Assembly (NCBI GenBank): GCA_035771165.1
Contig: JAWNZC010000001.1
Coordinates: 2,846,001-2,910,000 of the forward strand
Source: Paragorgia papillata
Lineage: Eukaryota; Cnidaria; Anthozoa; Scleralcyonacea; Coralliidae
Reading direction: 5' to 3'
Length of the DNA: 64,000 nt
Made by a program: the position numbers and the translations under genes
In this document: piece by piece, positions 59,301-64,000 of the stretch
Numbering within the stretch: the first letter of the stretch is position 1
Layout of the letters: each line of letters opens with the position of its first letter
The notes under the pieces: model-generated
Seen by the model: only the letters and a program-made list of their open reading frames with translations
Told to the model about the DNA's origin: nothing
The model's database searches: none

Positions 59301-60323
59301 AAGGTTGAAAAGTTGGTACCAAATTTAAATAATAAGGAAAAATTTGTGGTCCACTACGAAGCCCTTGAACAGATTCTGGAGCATGGTTTAAAGTTAACAA
59401 AAATCCATCGTTCGGTTTCATTTACAGAAAAAGCTTGGATGAAGTCATATATCGAACTCAACACAAAGTTAAGAACAGCAGCCAAGAACGACTTTGAAAA
59501 AGACTTCTTCAAGCTTATGAATAACGCCCCATTTGGGAAGACGATGGAGAATGTCAGAAACAGGATTGACGTCAGACTGGTTTCATTTGCTGATCAGGTT
59601 GAAAAATTAGCAAAAAAACCAAATTACAAAGGCATCAGTATATTTGACAATTGTCTGTCAGCTGTGCATATGAGAAAAACTAGGGTTAAACTGAACAAAC
59701 CAATATATTGTGGAGCTGCCATTCTTGACAAAAGTAAAATAACCATGTATGATTTTAACTACAACTATATCAAACCAAAATATGGGGACAAGGCAAAGTT
59801 ACTATTTACAGACACAGATTCATTGTGCTATGAAATTGGAACTAATGACTTCTTTGTAGATATTTCGCCAGATGTTAAAACCATGTTTGACACATCAAAC
59901 TTCCCAGAAAACCACCCAAGTGGAATAGAGTGTGGTGTTGGTAAGAAAGTACTTGGCAGAATGAAGTCAGAAACAGGTGCTGACCAAATATCAAAATTTG
60001 TGGGTTTACGATCGAAAGCATATGCGATCAAAATGTCCAAAAAAAGAAATCCTGTAACAGGGTTAATGGAGTGTAATGAGGACAAAAAGTGTAAAGGTAT
60101 CGCAAAGGCTGTTATCAACAACGATATCAAATTTGATGATTATGTAGAATGCTTGTCAACTGGGAAAAACATACTAAGGGGGATGAACACTTTTAGAAGT
60201 ACAAACCATACCATCCACACCATTCATGTTAACAAAATTGCACTAAATTCTGAGGACGACAAAAGAGTTATCAGAGAAGATGGAATTAGTACTTATGCCA
60301 TTGGTCATTACAAAACTCGGTAA
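56355..60323 (+). CDS. Family B DNA polymerase, protein-primed type
   Basis: A 1,322-residue replicative polymerase. The first ~150 residues are a basic coiled coil, possibly DNA- or terminal-protein-related. A C2H2-like finger lies at about 420-440 (FFCDFCLNPF). Exonuclease motifs are ADFE (D479, E481), HNFSGYDS (from H645) and YQKTDVLGL. Between ExoI and ExoII there is a zinc/HNH-like insertion (CYVC at 580-583, then RDHNHLNGKYRGAAHNNCN) resembling endonuclease VII-type domains seen in Polinton polymerases. Polymerase motifs are DKNNLYG (D913), KLMNNAPFGKTMEN (from K1053) and DTDS (1153-1156). All catalytic residues are intact. The first ATG after the hairpin was taken as the start. Confidence 0.95.
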   Translation: MTKQTNDPKLLKIRENARLRKQRQLKRDKEMKPFKPERLAMLQEKQKAKEAKKEQDLINQQDRLKDDLTKFQQKTYKRLQKKEQAKWTREIRQEETRQDKIKWDNKWLGAGKKLKKTRQVLGNKLSKIFKRKTKANKNLRQTEPIMIKDFANGKAALYEISGQNYKDPVVFLEQTTAAVEKLINGVENSKKVKTTLICKLVHYDYVEGLEEVDLFYFGSNMKAMTTEEDVTELYKEAKREMLENLAAHQKKGSGWSIRSVESLHISITKYRPLNGKKYQQLPKCIKDKKAIINPQNTKDDYCFLYAVAIGETLKETPNAQKLERIPVSIQLMVEDYDVRGLSFPVKIKEISKFEKLNKIGVNVLSYDDEIKKVFQMQISRSDHENRVNLFWWNDHFSAIKDKGKLLTSQNDKHKGKKFFCDFCLNPFKTEEILNEHETICKTHDAQIQEYPKEGVDNIMGWGGKDFKKTQDVPFIIVADFECMLKTLRTQKNDESKSYTQKYQEHIPISYGFNIICSDPSIFPGKYVSYTKQYDFQDIGKMFVESLEKEAKKIWNTYLKEPKKIIMTTEDEKNFQNATTCYVCGGRFVNKKLKDLDPKSIWKSSKNTPKSKVRDHNHLNGKYRGAAHNNCNYSMASARHIPVLFHNFSGYDSHLIAKYLGISNGKLGCIAKTEEDYISVNKKLWMDGGFKKNDKGETVKKWVPLELRFLDSLKFMSSSLATLMSNLPNDEFHYTENGFKDHPKENVDLLKQKGVFPYEFLDSLKKLDYPQLPPKEKFYSRLTRKHISNDNYKHGQNVWEKFECKTLKDYMELYQKTDVLGLSDVIQSFRKMCKTTYKLDPMWHYTTPGLAWDALLKMTGQKLELLTDPDMYLMIEKGIRGGISTITHRYAEANNKYMEEYDPEKESVFIPYLDKNNLYGHSMIQPLPVGGFRWVSEEELGDWKKYLSTEGKGCFLEVDLEYPEELHDLHNEMPFAAERMMIDKVEKLVPNLNNKEKFVVHYEALEQILEHGLKLTKIHRSVSFTEKAWMKSYIELNTKLRTAAKNDFEKDFFKLMNNAPFGKTMENVRNRIDVRLVSFADQVEKLAKKPNYKGISIFDNCLSAVHMRKTRVKLNKPIYCGAAILDKSKITMYDFNYNYIKPKYGDKAKLLFTDTDSLCYEIGTNDFFVDISPDVKTMFDTSNFPENHPSGIECGVGKKVLGRMKSETGADQISKFVGLRSKAYAIKMSKKRNPVTGLMECNEDKKCKGIAKAVINNDIKFDDYVECLSTGKNILRGMNTFRSTNHTIHTIHVNKIALNSEDDKRVIREDGISTYAIGHYKTR

Positions 60324-60338
60324 ATTAAGTTCAAAATT

Positions 60339-60358
60339 TGTATTCAAATAGGAATACA
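60339..60358. terminator. Hairpin between PolB and the minus-strand zinc-finger gene
   Basis: TGTATTC, six-base loop, GAATACA, then GATTTT. It lies 16 bp after the PolB stop and 15 bp before the convergent stop, so it could serve both genes. Confidence 0.55.
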
Positions 60359-60372
60359 GATTTTAAAAAGGT

Positions 60373-60615
60373 TCAGACTTTGTTTCCCTTAACTCTTATG
60401 TAATGGGATCTAAGATGGCGGTCTAGTTCCCCCTCTGTTACAAAAGTTTTTAAACATTTGGTGCAATTCCATGTTGCCCTTATTTTTTCTTTGTGGACAA
60501 CCTTCATATGCAATCTAATTGCTGTCATTGTCTTAGCTTCAAATGTACACAGGTTACAAGCATAGTAAGCATTTTTGTATTCGGGTTGAAAGATGGTATT
60601 ATGGTGTCTAGGCAT
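60373..60615 (-). CDS. Small protein with two C2H2 zinc fingers
   Basis: An 80-residue protein. Finger 1 is YACNLCTFEAKTMTAIRLHMKVVH (C-x2-C-x12-H-x4-H) and finger 2 is WNCTKCLKTFVTEGELDRHLRSH (C-x2-C-x12-H-x3-H); both are complete. It should bind DNA or RNA and may regulate element or host genes. The start context is AAATAAACAAAAAATG. Being convergent to PolB and next to the right TIR, it is transcribed inward from the element end. Confidence 0.8.
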   Translation of the reverse strand: MPRHHNTIFQPEYKNAYYACNLCTFEAKTMTAIRLHMKVVHKEKIRATWNCTKCLKTFVTEGELDRHLRSHYIRVKGNKV

Positions 60616-60714
60616 TTTTTGTTTATTTAAATTTTGGAACCCATCAAGAACAATTTAAAAACTTGGCGGCCATCTTTAAAAAATTCCAGAACCCTTTGCA
60701 ATCCCCAAACCCAA

Positions 60715-60980
60715 AAATTCCCAAAAACTTGGCAACCCCAAACCCCAAAAAATCCCAGAAACCTTTGCGAACCCGGAAGTCAAACCAGATGTCAAAATTT
60801 TTAAAAAATCCAGGAGGGGGTCGCGAAAAAAATTCAAACATGTCCCAGGACCCGGAAGTCAAAATTTTTAAAAAATCCAGGAGGGGGTCGCGAACCTTTT
60901 TAGAAGGGGGTGGGTAAGCTTTTCAAAACCTTTTTGGCGGCCATTACACTATGTCCCAGGACCCGCCTTTTGACACTACT
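60715..60980 (-). repeat. Polinton right terminal inverted repeat (266 bp)
   Basis: The exact complement of 40,666-40,931 as far as I can read. Homology stops where the left copy has TAAATAAATG. Just inside it (60,661-60,714) is a further stretch of CCCAAAC/CCAAAAATTCC sequence that is not in the left end. Confidence 0.95.
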
Positions 60981-60986
60981 CATGGT
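60981..60986 (+). repeat. Target-site duplication, right (CATGGT)
   Basis: Identical to 40,660-40,665. Confidence 0.9.
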
Positions 60987-61255
60987 AATAAGGTAATAAG
61001 CACTAAAGACACACACACATAGCCAACTATAGCATGGTAATAAGGTAATAAGCACTAAAGACATACACACATAGCCAACTATAGCATGGTAATAAGGTAA
61101 TAAAATAAAGGTAAAATAAGATAATAAGCACATACACACATAGCCAAAGTATAGCATATGCATGGTAATAAGCACAGGCTGAAAAATAGTACACACCCCA
61201 ATACACACAGAGCCAAACTATGTCTATATATATTAGCATGGTAATAAAGTACGCG
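60981..61255. repeat. Minisatellite continuation, right of Polinton
   Basis: The units (CATGGTAATAAGGTAATAAG, CACTAAAGACACACACACAT, AGCCAACTATAG) match those at 40,083-40,665. Confidence 0.85.
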
Positions 61256-61512
61256 CAAAACATGTTTAGAAAGGAAGTTTCAGAAAATTCCCGGGTTTAT
61301 TAACCGGCTGCATGGTTTTGCGTTTGCATGCGCGCGATTAAACGCCTACATCTTATCGCTTATGATATGGTTTTCATCTTAGACTTCATCTTCTGTTTTT
61401 TCTAACAGTCCTAATTACTTAGTGGTCAGGGGCGGCGCGCTAACGTATTAAAGGTATTAGTCTAATACCTTTTTTCTCCAGATTGAAATGAATTGTAAAA
61501 TAATATAAAAGC
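61256..61512. other. Short unique stretch, nothing recognised
   Basis: No gene or repeat is seen. Confidence 0.4.
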
Positions 61513-63055
61513 AACTCTTCAAAAGTTTTGGAGATTTGCAAGTGACAAGGGAATTTTCAAAACCTTTGAAGATTTGCTAGTGACAGGCAAATTTTTAAAG
61601 CCTTTGAAGATTTGCTAGTGACAAAAAAATCTTTAAAACTTTTGAAGATTTGCTAGTGACAAGGGAATCTTTAAAGTCTTTGAAGATCTGCTAGTGGCAA
61701 GGGAATCTTTAAAATATTTGAAGATTTTCTAGTGACAAGCAAATTGTTAAAACCTCTGGAGATTTGCAAGTGACAAGGGAATCTTCAAAAATTTTGAAGA
61801 TTTGCTAGTGACAAGGGGATCTTTAAAATATTTGAAGATTTGCTAGTGACAAGGGAATCTTTAAACTATTTGAAGATTTGCTCCTTTAAAATATTTGAAA
61901 ATTCGCTCCTTTAAAATATTTGAAGATTTGGTAGTGACAAGGGAATCTTTAAAATATTTGAAGATTTGCTAGTGACGAACTAATTTCCAAAACACCCGAA
62001 GATTTGCTAGTGACAAACAAATTTTTAAAACATTTGAAGATTTGCTAGTGACAAATAAATTTTTAAAACATTTGAAGATTTGCTAGTGACAAGCAAATTT
62101 TTAAAACATTTGAAGATTTGCAAGTGACAAGGGAATCTTCAAAAATTTTGAAGATTTGCTAGTGACAAACTAATTTCCAAAACACCCGAAGATTTGCTAG
62201 TGACAAACAAATTTTTAAAACATTTGAAGATTTGCTAGTGACAAACAAATTTTCAAAACATTTGAAGATTTGCTAGTGACAAACAAATTTTTAAAACATT
62301 TGAAGATTTGCTAGTGACAAACAAATTTTCAAAACATTTGAAGATTTGCTAGTGACAAACAAATTTTTAAAACATTTGAAGATTTGCAAGTGACAAACAA
62401 AATTTCAAAACATTTGAAGATTTGCTAGTGACAAATAAATTTTTAAAACATTTGAAGATTTGCTAGTGACAAACAAATTTTTAAAACATTTGAAGATTTG
62501 CTAGTGACAAACAAATTTTTAAAACATTTGAAGATTTGCTAGTGACAAACAAATTTTTAAAACATTTGAAGATTTGCTAGTGACAAACAAATTTTTAAAA
62601 CATTTGAAGATTTGCTAGTGACAAACAAATTTTTAAAACATTTGAAGATTTGCAAGTGACAAACAAAATTTCAAAACATTTGAAGATTTGCTAGTGACAA
62701 ACAAATTTTTAAAACGTTTGAAGATTTGCTATAGTGACAAACAAATTTTTAAAACATTTGAAGATTTGCTAGTTGCTAGTGACAAGGGAATCTTTAAATT
62801 TTGGTGTTAGACACACACAATAAAGGATGTTCTAGTTCTAGATTTTTGGTATTTTTGAAGATTTGCTAGTGACAAACAAATTTTTAAAACATTTGAAGAT
62901 TTGCAAGTGACAAACAAAATTTCAAAACATTTGAAGATTTGCTAGTGACAAACACATTTTTAAAACATTTGAAGATTTGCTATAGTGACAAACAAATTTT
63001 TAAAACATTTGAAGATTTGCTAGTTGCTAGTGACAAGGGAATCTTTAAATTTTGG
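61513..63055 (+). repeat. Minisatellite, unit about 38 bp (AAGATTTGCTAGTGACAAAC...)
   Basis: About 38 tandem units of the form TTTGAAGATTTGCTAGTGAC followed by AAACAAATTTTTAAAACA. The left part is more variable (GGGAATCTTTAAAATA), and the right part is homogeneous, indicating recent expansion. A longer higher-order piece containing TTTTGGTGTTAGACACACAC and AATAAAGGATGTTCTAG appears at about 62,770-62,850 and again at about 63,010-63,095. The units are contiguous without unique spacers. Confidence 0.9.
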
Positions 63056-63075
63056 TGTTAGACACACACAATAAA

Positions 63076-63326
63076 GGATGTTCTAGTTCTAGGTATTTTG
63101 GGTGATGGAAAATTTCGAGTGTAGAGTATATACATGGTCAAGGTCTTGGCAATGGCCTAGTACAGTGCTCTGACCACTGAGCTACGGAGCATCGCAGGGT
63201 CGCGGGTTCAATTCCTAGCCGGAAGGCCTTGATGTTGCATTTTTCGCAACTGGCCCGCAGTTTGGTCGTATAATGTATATATTCTTCACTCGAAATTTTC
63301 CTTCACCAAAAATACTTAGAACATCC
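63076..63326. mobile_element. Palindromic MITE carrying a tRNA-like core
   Basis: The ends GGATGTTCTAG...GGAAAATTTCGAGTG and CACTCGAAATTTTCC...AGAACATCC are about 55-bp inverted repeats. The core has a pol III B-box-like GGGTTCAATTCC on the plus strand (63,204-63,215) and an A-box-like TAGCTCAGTGG on the minus strand (63,174-63,184). The boxes are in opposite orientation, so the core is a rearranged tRNA-derived piece and not a working tRNA gene. A solo end occurs at about 20,187-20,237. Confidence 0.65.
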
Positions 63327-64000
63327 AATTTAATCAAGTGAAATGCCAAATATTACTTGTAATAACACAATATATATAGAGGGCTGTTTGAGTTTGTTGT
63401 TAAAGTGTTTGTATCACCACCACACCGATCTGATTTAACTTAGAGTTTTGTTTTCGCTGTACTTCATTTAAGGTTGCATGTTGTTTTTCCGCAAACATTA
63501 CTCCCTGCTCTGGATCTTGTTGATCGATGTAACGTCACTAAAGTTGTATGCCCAAGTGGAAGAAAACTTTACCAGGTACAAATGAACGAGATATGATTGA
63601 TATGAGTTGTCAAAAGAACAAAGCGTATGTTTTGATTTCATCCAACAGAAATAGTTATTCATTTCATCTTCTGTGTTATGGAATGCACTTTTTGTTCCAT
63701 AAACTTAATTAAAACATCAAGGTATATTTTTAGTCTGCGAACTTTTAAGAGTACTTGTAAGATTTCTGTTTCGCTGTTTATCGCTGCAAGAAATAAAGAT
63801 CTGGTCAGTACTGTGCAAGGACTGCATTCAGAAACCGGCGTCATCATATATATTATGCATGTGATCTCCTGTCAGCGATTGGTATTAGTGCCGAGAGAAA
63901 ACGCACAAAGGTCAATGTTGATTTCCAGGGGACACTTCTGAGGCGCTGTTCAAAAAATGTGCTAGAAAAGTCGTACATTGCTTATACTATAATCTATTTC
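63327..64000. other. Non-coding stretch to window end, nothing recognised
   Basis: Frames on both strands at about 63,659-63,941 overlap each other and show no domain. No splice-supported exon is seen. Confidence 0.4.

Larger units (their letters stand above)
40666..60980. mobile_element. Complete Polinton/Maverick element (endogenous virus-like), 20,315 bp
   Basis: The boundaries are set by terminal inverted repeats and a perfect 6-bp duplication. The ends AGTAGTGTCA.../...TGACACTACT begin AG and end CT as in other Polintons. The hallmark set is present: PolB, retrovirus-like integrase, packaging ATPase, major and minor capsid proteins. About 24 reading frames show no visible frameshift or stop. 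Extra features are a stand-alone primase, two fibre-like proteins and poxvirus-like start motifs. No maturation protease is found. Intact frames and matching TIRs point to recent insertion. Confidence 0.97.

Noticed and set aside
61513..63055. Regular 38-bp repeats as a possible CRISPR array
   Set aside because: The units are contiguous with no unique spacers, the host is an animal, and no cas gene is present; it is a minisatellite.
63120..63260. Possible functional tRNA gene
   Set aside because: The A-box-like and B-box-like motifs are on opposite strands and no cloverleaf can be formed.

Overview
The window is animal nuclear DNA: AT-rich, gene-poor, with spliceosomal-type introns and dense in short inverted-repeat elements, minisatellites and a 5S-rRNA-derived SINE. 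The repeat content and the tandem UGT genes fit a cnidarian, probably an anthozoan (coral or anemone). That assignment is an inference, because no species-diagnostic locus is present.

Host part, 1-40,665 and 60,981-64,000. Two closely related intronless UDP-glucuronosyltransferase genes lie on the minus strand (3,779-5,314 and 15,682-17,214). At 23.4-24.6 kb a head-to-head pair shares a 142-bp promoter interval: three exons of a probable PANTS/C22orf39-like (DUF3128) gene on the minus strand and an ALKBH2-type DNA demethylase on the plus strand. At 26.2-31.5 kb there is a probable two-exon gene for an unrecognised protein with a glycine-zipper hydrophobic segment; its ~4-kb intron holds a satellite grown inside a pogo/Tigger-like element, a duplicate of exon 1 and several MITEs. 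The rest is mostly non-autonomous DNA elements (foldback elements, a hAT-like MITE with perfect 8-bp TSD, several MITE families with two or more copies here), tandem repeats and sequence in which I see nothing.

The outstanding object is a complete 20,315-bp Polinton/Maverick element (40,666-60,980) with 266-bp terminal inverted repeats that look identical and a perfect 6-bp target duplication (CATGGT), inserted in a minisatellite. It carries about 24 genes without visible breaks: protein-primed-type PolB, retrovirus-like integrase, double-jelly-roll major capsid protein, minor capsid (penton) protein, A32/FtsK-type packaging ATPase, two fibre-like proteins (one collagen-like, one coiled coil plus LamG-like head), virion/membrane-type proteins, zinc-finger proteins, NUMOD1-like DNA-binding proteins, and, unusually, a stand-alone archaeo-eukaryotic primase (AEP plus PriCT-2) with a second small PriCT-2-like protein. 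I find no adenain-like cysteine protease and no superfamily-3 helicase.

The element has its own expression grammar: most genes start at an ATAAATG motif, and gene blocks end in short hairpins followed by A/T runs. Together with the uninterrupted reading frames and identical TIRs this indicates a recent insertion of a potentially virion-forming endogenous virus. Head-to-tail plus-strand genes make up most of the map; one minus-strand block (49,665-51,542) and one minus-strand zinc-finger gene (60,373-60,615) meet the plus-strand genes convergently at hairpins.
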